Below, piece after piece: positions 38,960 through 47,550 of a stretch of DNA of 55,985 bases (positions are counted from its first letter, which is position 1; each line of letters begins with the position of its first letter). The position numbers and the translations under genes were made by a program. The notes below the pieces were generated by a model that was not told the DNA's origin, searched no databases, and worked only from the letters and a program-made list of their open reading frames with translations. The DNA comes from Gemmatimonadales bacterium (GTDB taxonomy: Bacteria > Gemmatimonadota > Gemmatimonadetes > Longimicrobiales > Gaopeijiaceae). Location: positions 1 to 55,985 of the forward strand of contig REEG01000243.1 in the NCBI GenBank assembly GCA_007695195.1, in the 5' to 3' direction.

Positions 38960-39745
38960 CTATTGGCGTACCAGTGCGGTCCGGACCACCTCCTTCACTT
39001 CCTCGTCCAGATCTCCCAGCCCCAACATCCATTCGAGGTAGTCCGGCGCGGAGGTGGCCACCCCGGTGAGGGGCTCGCCACGGTACTTGCCTCTCCGGAA
39101 GACGAGGCCCTCCTGGTCGTCGGAGGAGAACCATCGATCCAGCGCCGTTTCGAAGGGCTGGATCTCGTCGCAGTAGGCGTTCAGCCCATCCAGATCCCGG
39201 GGCAGGTGGGGGTACCGTTGAAGCTGAGCACCCAGAACCGCCGCGGTGGCCCGGATGTCCGCCAGCGCCGAGTGGGCGTCTTCCAACTCCCGGCCCAGAT
39301 AGAACCTCACCGCCGCCGAAAGATCCCGGGGTTCTTCCCGATGGAAGATCATCTGAGCATCGATGATCCTCCGGCTCCGGGGGTCGAAGGGGACCCCGGC
39401 ACGCTGAAACTCGGCCGTCAGCATGGGCAGGTCGAAGCGCCGCAGGTTGAACCCCCCCAGGTCGCACGGTTCCAGAAGTCGCGCCAGACTCCGGGCCCGA
39501 GCCGAAAAGGGGGGGTGGTCCGCCACATCCTCATCGGTGATGCCGTGGATGGCCGACGCCTCCGGCGGGATGGGAACCCCAGGATTGAATCGCCTCACCC
39601 GCTCCATTACGTCGCCGTTGGGCGCGATGCGGATCAGGGCCAGTTCAATGATCCGATCCGTTCCGACCCGAAGTCCGGTGGTTTCCAGATCGAAGAAGAC
39701 CAGGGGACGGTCCAGGGGGACTGGAAAGGAGAGTGATTCCGTCAT
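38960..39745 (-). CDS. 3'-5' exonuclease, DnaQ/ExoX-like
   Basis: 261-residue DEDDh exonuclease. ExoI motif: FFDLETTGLRVGTD. ExoII region: LGGFNLRRFDLPML. ExoIII: HSALADIRAT, with the histidine typical of DEDDh. All acids are present, so it should be active on DNA ends. A C-terminal segment (GLVFRRGKYRGEPLTGV, then PDYLEWML) matches the ExoX-type C-terminal domain. It could be a repair exonuclease or a polymerase proofreading subunit paralogue. ATG 39745 is used; the open frame upstream is shadow. It lies 185 bases after the sucA stop on the same strand. Confidence 0.92.
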   Translation of the reverse strand: MTESLSFPVPLDRPLVFFDLETTGLRVGTDRIIELALIRIAPNGDVMERVRRFNPGVPIPPEASAIHGITDEDVADHPPFSARARSLARLLEPCDLGGFNLRRFDLPMLTAEFQRAGVPFDPRSRRIIDAQMIFHREEPRDLSAAVRFYLGRELEDAHSALADIRATAAVLGAQLQRYPHLPRDLDGLNAYCDEIQPFETALDRWFSSDDQEGLVFRRGKYRGEPLTGVATSAPDYLEWMLGLGDLDEEVKEVVRTALVRQ

Positions 39746-39930
39746 GCCGCAAAGATAGGGGGATCCCACCGGCCCTGTCGATGTCGAAATGGGCCTCTCT
39801 CTGTCCTCGAACAGGCTCCCCTTCCGGATCGAGCGCCCCCCTGCGGGTCGGTTCGGGTCCAGATGGCCGACTCCGGCGTGAATCGCAACGACTTCCGGCA
39901 GCGGCGGGGAGGTTACCCACCCCCCCGGCG

Positions 39931-42783
39931 CTACTCGCCATCGCCGAAAACGTCCCGGACGAGCTTGCGCTGACCGGCGTCGTGGGCTGCCGGTCGTCCC
40001 TCGGCCGGGGAGGCCCGCTCCTGACGAGCCACGTGGCGCAGGGGGACGTGCCGAGGGACCACGGCGCGCAGCCGGGGCCCAACGAAGGTGAGCGCACCCA
40101 TGTTCCGGGGCTCTTCCTGGGCCCAGACCACCTCCTCCAGATTCGGGTAGCGGGCCACCAGGGCCTCCAGGTCGCCGGTAGGGAAGGGGTAGAGCTCTTC
40201 CACCCGTGCCACGGAAAGATCGATGCGTTCCTCTCGACCCTCTGCCGTGAGCAGGTCGTAGTAGAACTTCCCTGCGCACAGGACCAGGCGGGTCACCTCG
40301 TCATCACGGCCCTCGGTGACGGGATCGGGCACCACCGGTTGGAAGTGGCCTTCCACCAATCCCCGAACCGTCGACGTGGCCCGGGGGTGTCGGAGAAGAC
40401 TCTTGGGGGTCATGACCACCAATGGGCGGCGCGGCATGGCCAGCGCCTGCCGCCGAAGCAGGTGGAAGTACTGCCCAGGGGTAGTGGGGTACGCCACCCG
40501 CATGTTGTCCTCGGCACAGAGCTGGAGAAAGCGCTCCAGCCGGGCCGAGGAGTGCTCCGGCCCCTGCCCCTCGTACCCGTGGGGGAGAAGCAGGGTGAGG
40601 CTGGAGAGCTGACCCCACTTGGTGCGCCCCGAGGCGATGAACTGGTCGATGGTCACCTGGGCGGCATTCACGAAGTCCCCGAACTGCGCCTCCCAGAGTA
40701 CGAAGTCCGACTCGCTGGCCACCGAGTAGCCGTACTCGAACCCCAGGACCGCAGCCTCGGAGAGGGGAGAGTTGTGGATCTCGAAGCGAGCCTTCCCCAC
40801 GCTCCCCAGCGGTGTCGTTCGTCTCCCCGTCCGGGCGTCGTGGAGGACCAGGTGTCGCTGGGAGAAGGTTCCCCGTTCCGAGTCCTGACCGGTGATGCGG
40901 ACCGGAACCCCCTGCTTGAGCAGGGACCCGAAGGCCAGCGCTTCGGCCCACGCCCAGTCCAGTGAGGTGTTCATCCCGAACTCTTTCCGACGCCGATCGA
41001 GCTGTCGCTTGAGCTTGGGGTGTACCGTGAAGCCCTCGGGCACGGCCAGGGCGCCCATGTTCACCTTCTCCAGAGTGGCCAGATCCGTGGCGGTCTCGGT
41101 CTCAAGGCGCTCCGGTTCGTCGGGGGGCGGTGGGAAGGGGTCGTGTTCCCGGCCGTCCTTCTCGGCCATTACGGTAGCCTGCGCTCCCCGAAGGATCTCG
41201 ATGACATGATCCTGGGCCGCATCCACCTCCCGCTCTTCCACCGTCCCGTCTTCGATGAGCTTCTGGGCCCAGATCTGGCGGACGGTGGGGTGGTCGGAGA
41301 TCTTCTCGTATTGCGTCGGCTGGGTGTAGGCGGGCTCATCCCCTTCGTTGTGCCCATGCCGCCGATAGCCCACCAGGTCGATGACGATGTCGTCCCGATA
41401 GGTCGTACGGTAGGCCATGGCGAGTCGCATGGCGGAGAGACAGGCCTCGGGGTCATCGCCATTCACGTGGATGACGGGAATATCGTATCCCTTGGCTACA
41501 TCCGACGCGTACCGAGTGGACCGGCCATCATCGGGATTCGTCGTGAACCCCACCTGATTGTTCACGATGATGTGCACCGTTCCGCCGACCCGGTACCCGT
41601 CCAGCCGGGCCAGGTTGAGGGATTCGGCCACAACACCTTCACCCCCGAAGGCGGCGTCACCGTGGATGAGGACGGGCACCACCGAGGCTTCATCCCGCTC
41701 CTCGTTCACCTGCTGCAGCGCCCTCGCCATCCCTCCCACCACCGGGTTCACGAACTCCAGGTGGCTGGGGTTGGGCGCCAGATTCACTTCCACATCGGCG
41801 CCGCTCCCCACCGAATAGGTGCCCTTTGCTCCGTGGTGGTACTTGACGTCTCCCATCCCCGCCTCCAACAGCCACGGCGGCGCTTCCTCCTCCTGCGGCG
41901 CGCCCTCGAACTCCCGGATCAGATAGCGGTAGGAGATCCCCACGATGTGGGCCAGGACGTTGAGTCGGCCTCGATGGGCCATGCCCAGAACCACCTGCCG
42001 ACCCCCGGTGCGGGCCGTCTCGGTAATGGCCAGATCCAGCATGGGGACCAGCATATCGTTCCCTTCCAGCGAGAACCGCTTCTGTCCCAGGTAGGTCCGG
42101 TGGAGGAACTGCTCCAACCCCTCCACTTCGGATAACCGCTGGAGTACAGCGGCCTTCTCCTCGCGGCTCATGGGCGCCGAGTGCTTCCCCGACTCCACCT
42201 CGTTCCAGAGCCAGCGAACCTTCTCCGGATCTTCCAGGTGCTCGAACTGGAACCCGGTGGAGCCACAGTAGCTGTCCCGTAGCCGCTGGAGGGTGCGGGA
42301 GAGGGGCACATCTCCACCGTCTTCCAGGATCAGGGAGGTGGGGATGTCGTCCAGCATGTCCAGGGGGATCCCGAAGAAGCCGGGGTCGAGCTGGGGGTGG
42401 CCGGGCGGCTCACTTCCCAGTGGATCGATGTTGGCCAACTGGTGTCCATGGTCCCGGAACGCCTGGATGAGCGCCGCCGCTCGGGCGATCTGTGGGAGGA
42501 GGCGATCCTTCGCCACCTCGGCCAGCATTGTCTGGTCCAGCCCCGGGACTGTATCCGCCCCAGCTTCATGCACTGGAGCCACCGGTGTGAGGGGGAGCGC
42601 CGGGCGACCGTTGCGGCGGCGATCCTCGGCAATGACGAGACCCTGCGCTACCAGATCATCCAGGTTTTCGGAGAAGAGGCGGCGCCACTCGTCCGAAACG
42701 GAGGCCGGATTCAGGGTGTAGCGCTCGTAGATCTCCTGGACGTACCCGGCGTTGTACCCATCGGAGAGGATCGACATCGACAT
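39931..42783 (-). CDS. sucA: 2-oxoglutarate dehydrogenase E1 component
   Basis: 950-residue thiamine-diphosphate enzyme that decarboxylates 2-oxoglutarate in the TCA cycle. The N-terminal E1-type motif (GYVQEIYERYTLNPASVSDEW) is present. VVLGMAHRGRLNVLAHI, GDAAFGGEGVVAESLNLARL and VNNQVGFTTNPDDGRSTRYA define the cofactor site. The C-terminal half has the transketolase-like domain ending FYYDLLTAEGREERIDLS. There is no E2 (succinyltransferase) domain, so E2 and E3 are separate. They are not next to it in this window. Start ATG 42783 has GAGG 9 bases upstream; ATG 42777 is an alternative. Confidence 0.96.
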   Translation of the reverse strand: MSMSILSDGYNAGYVQEIYERYTLNPASVSDEWRRLFSENLDDLVAQGLVIAEDRRRNGRPALPLTPVAPVHEAGADTVPGLDQTMLAEVAKDRLLPQIARAAALIQAFRDHGHQLANIDPLGSEPPGHPQLDPGFFGIPLDMLDDIPTSLILEDGGDVPLSRTLQRLRDSYCGSTGFQFEHLEDPEKVRWLWNEVESGKHSAPMSREEKAAVLQRLSEVEGLEQFLHRTYLGQKRFSLEGNDMLVPMLDLAITETARTGGRQVVLGMAHRGRLNVLAHIVGISYRYLIREFEGAPQEEEAPPWLLEAGMGDVKYHHGAKGTYSVGSGADVEVNLAPNPSHLEFVNPVVGGMARALQQVNEERDEASVVPVLIHGDAAFGGEGVVAESLNLARLDGYRVGGTVHIIVNNQVGFTTNPDDGRSTRYASDVAKGYDIPVIHVNGDDPEACLSAMRLAMAYRTTYRDDIVIDLVGYRRHGHNEGDEPAYTQPTQYEKISDHPTVRQIWAQKLIEDGTVEEREVDAAQDHVIEILRGAQATVMAEKDGREHDPFPPPPDEPERLETETATDLATLEKVNMGALAVPEGFTVHPKLKRQLDRRRKEFGMNTSLDWAWAEALAFGSLLKQGVPVRITGQDSERGTFSQRHLVLHDARTGRRTTPLGSVGKARFEIHNSPLSEAAVLGFEYGYSVASESDFVLWEAQFGDFVNAAQVTIDQFIASGRTKWGQLSSLTLLLPHGYEGQGPEHSSARLERFLQLCAEDNMRVAYPTTPGQYFHLLRRQALAMPRRPLVVMTPKSLLRHPRATSTVRGLVEGHFQPVVPDPVTEGRDDEVTRLVLCAGKFYYDLLTAEGREERIDLSVARVEELYPFPTGDLEALVARYPNLEEVVWAQEEPRNMGALTFVGPRLRAVVPRHVPLRHVARQERASPAEGRPAAHDAGQRKLVRDVFGDGE

Positions 42784-42999
42784 TTCGTGGAACCTCGGGG
42801 TCGGCGATGCAGTGTTCGGAGGTCGGCGGGGCCATCTCTTCCACGGAGGGGAGTGGCGTCTGCCGGGGTTTCAGGGAACCTTGTGTGTAAAGGTAGGGAT
42901 TTTTCCGCCGGACGCGACCCATGTCCGCCACCGCCCCATGCCCGCAAGCCGGGCCCACCCCCTCGCCCAGACCATGACCCCTGACTCAGCCTCGTGCCC

Positions 43000-43890
43000 A
43001 TGACGTCTTCCGGCCACGCCTCCGTCGCCATGACCGGGGCACTTTCCCATCCTGGAGGAGCCGCGGAAGGCTCCCGGGACGGCTTCGTCTTGCAGCCACG
43101 TCGCATCCGGGAGGAGCCGGCCCCTCAGGCTGACCACCAGACCAACCACCAGGCCGACCTCCCCATCCTCGCTCACCCCGAGTGGTGCCGGGATCATCCC
43201 TGGCTGGTGCAGGGGATCACCCAGCGCCACGACCCCAGGGGTGGGGAATTCGATCTGGGGATCGGGGGAAGCGGGGCGGTGGGCGAGGTTTTAGGGCGCT
43301 GGGAGCGGCTTCGGTCGGGGCTGGGCGTCCGGGGAGTGGTGGTTTCGACGCAGGTCCATGGTGCCACGGTCCGGTTGGCTCGTGGCCCCGTGTCCGGGTT
43401 GCACATCGCCCTCCCCGGCGATGGCCACCTCACCTCCGAGCCGGATCTTATCCTGGCCGTATCGGTGGCCGACTGCGTCCCCGTGTTCCTGGTGGATCCC
43501 ACATCCCGCACCCTGGCCCTTCTCCACGCCGGCTGGAGAGGGGTCGTGGCTGGAGTCGTGGAGGCCGGCGTCCGGTCGCTCCGGGAGCGTTTCGGCGTGG
43601 ACGCCGCGGCTCTTCAGGTGCACCTGGGTCCGGCTATCTCCGGTACCCGGTACCCGGTGGGGCGTGAGGTGCCTGTGGCGTTGGGGCTGCCGGACCCCGG
43701 CGGAGCGTCCCAACTCGATCTCATTCCGCACATTGCCTGGCGCCTGGCGCGGATGGGGGTGGCCCGGGAAGCCATCACCGCATCGTCCATTTGCGTGCAC
43801 GATGATCCCCGCTTCTTCTCCCACCGGGGCGGCGATGAGGGGCGACAGATGGCCCTCCTGGGGTTCCGGGGCCGGCCGGGGGTCCGCTAG
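43000..43890 (+). CDS. pgeF: PgeF/YfiH family protein (peptidoglycan editing factor, laccase-like)
   Basis: About 296 residues. The C-terminal 220 match the YfiH/LACC1 family: STQVHGATVRLA, VSVADCVPVFLVDP, LLHAGWRGVVAGVVEAG and ISGTRYPVGREV, with the conserved Cys and His that bind zinc. Family members act as purine nucleoside phosphorylases/adenosine deaminases or remove mis-inserted amino acids from peptidoglycan precursors. The N-terminal 60 residues (TNHQADLPIL and before) are non-conserved, so the start is uncertain: GTG 42994, ATG 43000 or ATG 43030. The small cysteine protein starts 2 bases after its stop. Confidence 0.88.
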   Translation: MTSSGHASVAMTGALSHPGGAAEGSRDGFVLQPRRIREEPAPQADHQTNHQADLPILAHPEWCRDHPWLVQGITQRHDPRGGEFDLGIGGSGAVGEVLGRWERLRSGLGVRGVVVSTQVHGATVRLARGPVSGLHIALPGDGHLTSEPDLILAVSVADCVPVFLVDPTSRTLALLHAGWRGVVAGVVEAGVRSLRERFGVDAAALQVHLGPAISGTRYPVGREVPVALGLPDPGGASQLDLIPHIAWRLARMGVAREAITASSICVHDDPRFFSHRGGDEGRQMALLGFRGRPGVR

Positions 43891-43892
43891 AG

Positions 43893-44111
43893 ATGTCCCG
43901 ATCCTACTCTCCTGGTCCCGGTCTCTGCGCAGTCTGCACCAACGTTCGTATCGTGGGCAATCGGCGCGGGTCCACCTTCTATATGTGTGGGCTTGCCGAG
44001 ACGGACCGCCGTTTCCCCAAGTATCCTCCCATCCCCGTGCTCCGCTGTCCGGGATTTGAAGCGGGGGCGCCACCGGCCTCGGACGAGGGCGTGGGAGGGG
44101 CCACCGGTTGA
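43893..44111 (+). CDS. Small cysteine protein, possible zinc ribbon
   Basis: 72 residues with a CxxC pair (LCAVCTNV) and two further cysteines (YMCGLAETD, LRCPGFE). Spacing fits a small zinc-binding fold. The motif FPKYPPIPVLRCPGFE is distinctive. It has the same position in a tight operon as small proteins of unknown role between metabolic genes: it starts 2 bases after pgeF and its TGA overlaps the glycosyltransferase ATG by one base (TGATG). The function is unknown. Confidence 0.82.
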   Translation: MSRSYSPGPGLCAVCTNVRIVGNRRGSTFYMCGLAETDRRFPKYPPIPVLRCPGFEAGAPPASDEGVGGATG

Positions 44112-45634
44112 TGGATCCCGGGGTCCTCATGCTGAGTGCGGCTCCGCCCAACCTTCCTTCGGCGGTGGCGTGGCTCATCCTGGCACTGACCGGCTTCTGT
44201 CTGGCCGTGCTGGTGGTGCTGGGTCTCCACCGGACCCGACTCGTCCTGCTGAGTCGCAGGAGCGGGCCGGACGAGCCCACGGCGTGGGAGGGGGCTCTTC
44301 CCAGGGTGACGGTGCAGCTCCCCATCTACAATGAGGCGGAGGTGGTGGAGCGCCTCCTCCGCGCGGTGGGGGAGCTGGAGTATCCCCGAGCCCTCCTGGA
44401 CATCCAGGTCCTGGACGATTCCACCGACGAGACCCGTGAGCGGGCGGCGCAGGAGGTTCGGCGATTGCGGGAACTGGGGGTCCGTGCCGAACACCTGATC
44501 CGGTCGGAGCGCGTGGGCTTCAAGGCTGGTGCCCTGCAGAAGGGGATGGCTCGCGCCCGGGGCGAGTTCATCCTGATCCTGGACGCCGACTTCGTGCCGG
44601 GCCCCGGACTTATCCGGGATCTCCTTCCGCCCTTCCAGGATCCCGAGGTGGGGATGGTGCAGGCGCGCTGGGACCACCTCAACGAAGAGGCCGGGCTCCT
44701 GACCCGGTGTCAGGCCCTTCTTCTGGACGCCCACTTCTTCTTCGAGCAGGGAGGACGCTACTCAGGCGGCCTCTTCATGAGCTTCAACGGGACGGCTGGG
44801 ATGTGGCGTCGCCGGGCCCTGGAAGAGGCCGGCGGGTGGTCGTGGGATACCCTCACCGAGGACCTGGATGTCAGCTACCGTAGTCAGATGCAGGGATGGA
44901 GGTTCGTGTTTCGTCCGGGTGTGGGGGTGCCTGCCGAACTCCCGGGAGGGGTGCGGGCCCTGGAGGTACAGCAGAAACGCTGGGCTCAAGGAGGAATCCA
45001 GGCCGGCCGCAAGGTGCTCCCGGCGCTTCTCCGTGGACCCTGGCCCCTCCGGATCCGGGCCGAGGGCGTTGCTCACCTCATGGGCCATGTGGCCTACCCC
45101 CTCACCCTCCTTCTGGGAATTCTCCTCCTTCCTGCCGCCGTGGCTCGGAGTTCCCTGGGACTCGAGCGCTTCCTGATCCTGGATCTGGTGGCCTTCACCG
45201 GCGCGAGTGTTTCCTTTCTGCTCATCTACGTAGCGGCGGGGCGGACCCGGAAGCGGCCGTTCCGGCTCCTCATCCCCCGGGCTGCGGCCACCATGGCGCT
45301 GGGAGTGGGCCTCACCGCCTCCGTCTCCCGGGCCGTCTGGCGGGGGTTCCGCGGCGGCGGGGGGGATGCCTTTGTACGCACCCCCAAAAAGGGGCAGGGG
45401 CCTGGGCGATACCGGTCCCAGTCCAGTGGCCTGGATCTGTCGGTGAAGGCGGCCCTGGCCGGCTGGATGGCACTTTCGTTGGCCTTGGCCGTCCTGTGGG
45501 GGTACTGGGGCTCTCTCCCCTTCCTCTTCCTCTTTGCGTCAGGGTACCTGTGGGCGCTCGTGGCCCATGGCTCCGGCCCTCTTCCCCTCGGCGGCGCCCC
45601 CGTTTCCATGCGGCAAGCGGAGTCGACACCATGA
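44111..45634 (+). CDS. Family 2 glycosyltransferase, membrane-bound (cellulose-synthase/ceramide-glucosyltransferase-like)
   Basis: 507-residue processive-type glycosyltransferase at the inner membrane. An N-terminal helix precedes the catalytic domain. Motifs: VTVQLPIYNEAEVVERLL, VLDDSTDE, DADFVPGPGL, TLTEDLDVSYRSQ, and QQKRWAQGG (QxxRW). Four or five C-terminal helices follow. The nucleotide-sugar donor and lipid acceptor are unknown. GGGAGGGG lies 9 bases before ATG 44111; the TTG at 44108 is also in frame. Its TGA overlaps the next glycosyltransferase ATG (ATGA). It is the third gene of a pgeF-small protein-GT-GT operon that probably makes an envelope glycolipid or polysaccharide. Confidence 0.9.
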   Translation: MDPGVLMLSAAPPNLPSAVAWLILALTGFCLAVLVVLGLHRTRLVLLSRRSGPDEPTAWEGALPRVTVQLPIYNEAEVVERLLRAVGELEYPRALLDIQVLDDSTDETRERAAQEVRRLRELGVRAEHLIRSERVGFKAGALQKGMARARGEFILILDADFVPGPGLIRDLLPPFQDPEVGMVQARWDHLNEEAGLLTRCQALLLDAHFFFEQGGRYSGGLFMSFNGTAGMWRRRALEEAGGWSWDTLTEDLDVSYRSQMQGWRFVFRPGVGVPAELPGGVRALEVQQKRWAQGGIQAGRKVLPALLRGPWPLRIRAEGVAHLMGHVAYPLTLLLGILLLPAAVARSSLGLERFLILDLVAFTGASVSFLLIYVAAGRTRKRPFRLLIPRAAATMALGVGLTASVSRAVWRGFRGGGGDAFVRTPKKGQGPGRYRSQSSGLDLSVKAALAGWMALSLALAVLWGYWGSLPFLFLFASGYLWALVAHGSGPLPLGGAPVSMRQAESTP

Positions 45635-46419
45635 CCGGGAGGGATGGCCCCGGGAGGGATCAGTCCGGGAGGGATCAGTCCGGCAGGGATGGCCCCGGCA
45701 CGGATGGGCCCGGCCGGTGGTGGGACAGGGTGGCGCTCATCATTCCGGCCCTGGATGAGGAAGAAGCCCTCCCCCGGGTTCTGACCGAACTCCGGGAACT
45801 GGGACTGGAGCCGGGCCGGGTGGTGGTGGTGGACAATGGGTCGAAGGACGGGACGGCCCGTGTGGCGGCGAGGTCCGGCGCACGGGTGGTCCAGGAACCC
45901 CGCAAGGGCTACGGGGCCGCCTGCCTGGCCGGTCTTGGGGCGTTGACGTCGGATCCGGATCCACCGGCGGTGGTGGCCTTCATGGACGGCGACGGGAGCG
46001 ACGATCCCCGGGCCCTTCGCAGCCTGGTGGACCCCATCCTGGAGGGTTGCGCCGACTTTGTGGTCGGGGTCCGGCAGAAGGAGGTGAGTGGCGGCGTACC
46101 CATTCATGCCCGGCTGGGAGATGCCCTGGTCCGAAAGATGGCCTGGATACTCCACGGGGTGCGTCTTGGTGACCTGGGCCCCTTCCGGGCCATCCGCTGG
46201 ACCTCGCTCGAGGCTCTGGACATGGATGACAGGGATTGGGGGTGGACGCTCCAGATGCAGCTCCGAGCCCACGCCCGCGGGCTCCGGTACCTGGAGGTCT
46301 CCGTCCCGCACCGAGCCCGCCTGGCCGGACGTTCCAAGGTGTCCGGGGCCCTGGTCCCCTCCCTCCGCGCCGGCCTCAAGATGTTTCGGGTCCTGGTGGC
46401 CGAGCGGGGGTCCCGCTAG
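45631..46419 (+). CDS. Family 2 glycosyltransferase, soluble
   Basis: 262 residues. A repetitive N-terminal tail of GRDGP/GRDQS units (residues 3-27) precedes a DPM1-like GT2 domain: VALIIPALDEEEALPRVL, VVVVDNGSKDGTARVA, KGYGAACLAGL, FMDGDGSDDP. Such enzymes transfer a sugar from UDP- or dolichol/undecaprenyl-type donors. The repeat tail comes from a 15-base minisatellite. No membrane helix is evident. ATG 45631 overlaps the previous stop by 4 bases. Its TAG is shared with the convergent hydrolase through the palindrome CTAG. Confidence 0.9.
   Translation: MTGRDGPGRDQSGRDQSGRDGPGTDGPGRWWDRVALIIPALDEEEALPRVLTELRELGLEPGRVVVVDNGSKDGTARVAARSGARVVQEPRKGYGAACLAGLGALTSDPDPPAVVAFMDGDGSDDPRALRSLVDPILEGCADFVVGVRQKEVSGGVPIHARLGDALVRKMAWILHGVRLGDLGPFRAIRWTSLEALDMDDRDWGWTLQMQLRAHARGLRYLEVSVPHRARLAGRSKVSGALVPSLRAGLKMFRVLVAERGSR
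45637..45711 (+). repeat. 15-base minisatellite inside the second glycosyltransferase gene
   Basis: Five 15-base units start at 45637, 45652, 45667, 45682 and 45697. Units 2 and 3 are identical (GGGAGGGATCAGTCC); the others differ by a few bases. The repeat is in frame and encodes GRDGP, GRDQS, GRDQS, GRDGP and GTDGP, so copy-number changes would not shift the frame. Confidence 0.93.
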
Positions 46420-47249
46420 GAGCCCACCCGCTCATCCAGGAACCGGAGCACCGGGGCCAGCGACTCCTCAGGGGCTTCTTCCGGCGGCAGGTGCCCGACC
46501 CGTGGCATTTCCACCAGGCAGGCATCAGGGAGATCCTCGCTCATGCGCCGACCCAGTTCAGGAGGGACAACCCCATCGTCCTTTCCCCACAGGAGCAGGG
46601 TGGGGACCTGGATCTCAGCCAGGCGAGAAGCGACGGGGCCCGCATCGGCGGCGGCGACCTGACGGGCCGCCCGGAGGATGGCTCGGCGGCGCCGGAAGCT
46701 GGTGAGGGGTTCTCGGTAGACCTCCACCTGCTCCGGCGTCACCGATCTGGAGCGGTGGATGATGCCCTGGATCCCCAGTCGCAGCGCCGGCCGAGGCGGT
46801 GTGGCCACCAGGAACAGGTCCCCGATTCCCGGGAGCTGCGCCATGCGCAGAAAAGGGGGCAGGCGTTGCGGATAGACGGCGCCGGACACCAGGACCAGGG
46901 CACAGGGGAGATGCGCCCCCCCTTCGTCCAGGAGGCGGAGGGTGGCGGCGACCACGACCCCTGCGCCCAGGGAGTGACCGAACAGCACCGGCGGAGAGCC
47001 GTCAAGACCTCGGATATACTCGGCCAGATGGCGGGCCTGGGAGAGGGGCGAGTAGTCGGCACCGGGAGGTGTCGGTGCGCGACCGAATCCCTTGAGATCC
47101 ACGGCATGGACCTCTCCACGCCGGCCCAGCTCGGGCACCCAGTGTCTCCAGAATCGTCCGCTGGCCCCGAAGCCGTGCACCAGCACCAGTGGCGGCTCTC
47201 CCGAGCCCGAGCGATGGATGTGGAACGGGTGTGTGAGCGGAGCGCTCAT
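46416..47249 (-). CDS. Alpha/beta hydrolase
   Basis: 277-residue alpha/beta hydrolase. The nucleophile is S93 in FGHSLGAG, the acid is D224 or D225 in WGKDDGVVP, and the base is H253 in VGHLPPEEAP. The oxyanion region is LVHGFGASGRFW. The acyl substrate cannot be read. ATG 47249 starts MSAPLTHPFH; the frame extends upstream without features. It is convergent with the second glycosyltransferase and shares the stop palindrome CTAG (46416-46419). It is divergent from the glutamate dehydrogenase gene across 301 bases. Confidence 0.9.
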   Translation of the reverse strand: MSAPLTHPFHIHRSGSGEPPLVLVHGFGASGRFWRHWVPELGRRGEVHAVDLKGFGRAPTPPGADYSPLSQARHLAEYIRGLDGSPPVLFGHSLGAGVVVAATLRLLDEGGAHLPCALVLVSGAVYPQRLPPFLRMAQLPGIGDLFLVATPPRPALRLGIQGIIHRSRSVTPEQVEVYREPLTSFRRRRAILRAARQVAAADAGPVASRLAEIQVPTLLLWGKDDGVVPPELGRRMSEDLPDACLVEMPRVGHLPPEEAPEESLAPVLRFLDERVGS

Positions 47250-47550
47250 GAGCGCCTTGGGGTGGGGCGGTAGGGCATGGTTCCACTCGCAGTGCCGGGA
47301 AGGGCGAGGCCGGGATCCCTGCAAGCTGATGGGTCCGGGCCATCCGCTCAAGGCTGAGACCCCGGCGGCGTCGGACTTTACGGCTCATGGGCGCTGGTGT
47401 ACGATTCCTTGCCATGACGCAACGCTCCCTTCGCCTTCGCGTGAGCCTCCCGGGAGGACGTTCGGCTCCCTCCCGTCCGCCTCGGCCGCCGCATCCCCCT
47501 CTCTCCGGATCCGGCGGTCCGACCTTCTCGTGTCCTCCCCCTCCGAGACC
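47250..47550. other. Divergent intergenic region between hydrolase and glutamate dehydrogenase
   Basis: 301 bases. The frame of the dehydrogenase stays open throughout, but it reads as low-complexity Pro/Ser/Arg and lacks family homology. The region probably holds both promoters; I could not assign -35/-10 pairs. No RNA gene is seen. Confidence 0.5.

Noticed and set aside
45637-45711. Short regular repeats that could suggest a CRISPR array
   Set aside because: Units are 15 bases, directly adjacent, with no spacers and in frame within a gene. There are no cas genes.
47092-47550. N-terminal extension of the glutamate dehydrogenase by 153 codons
   Set aside because: Family homology begins at ATG 47551, and the extension overlaps the divergent hydrolase start and reads as low complexity.
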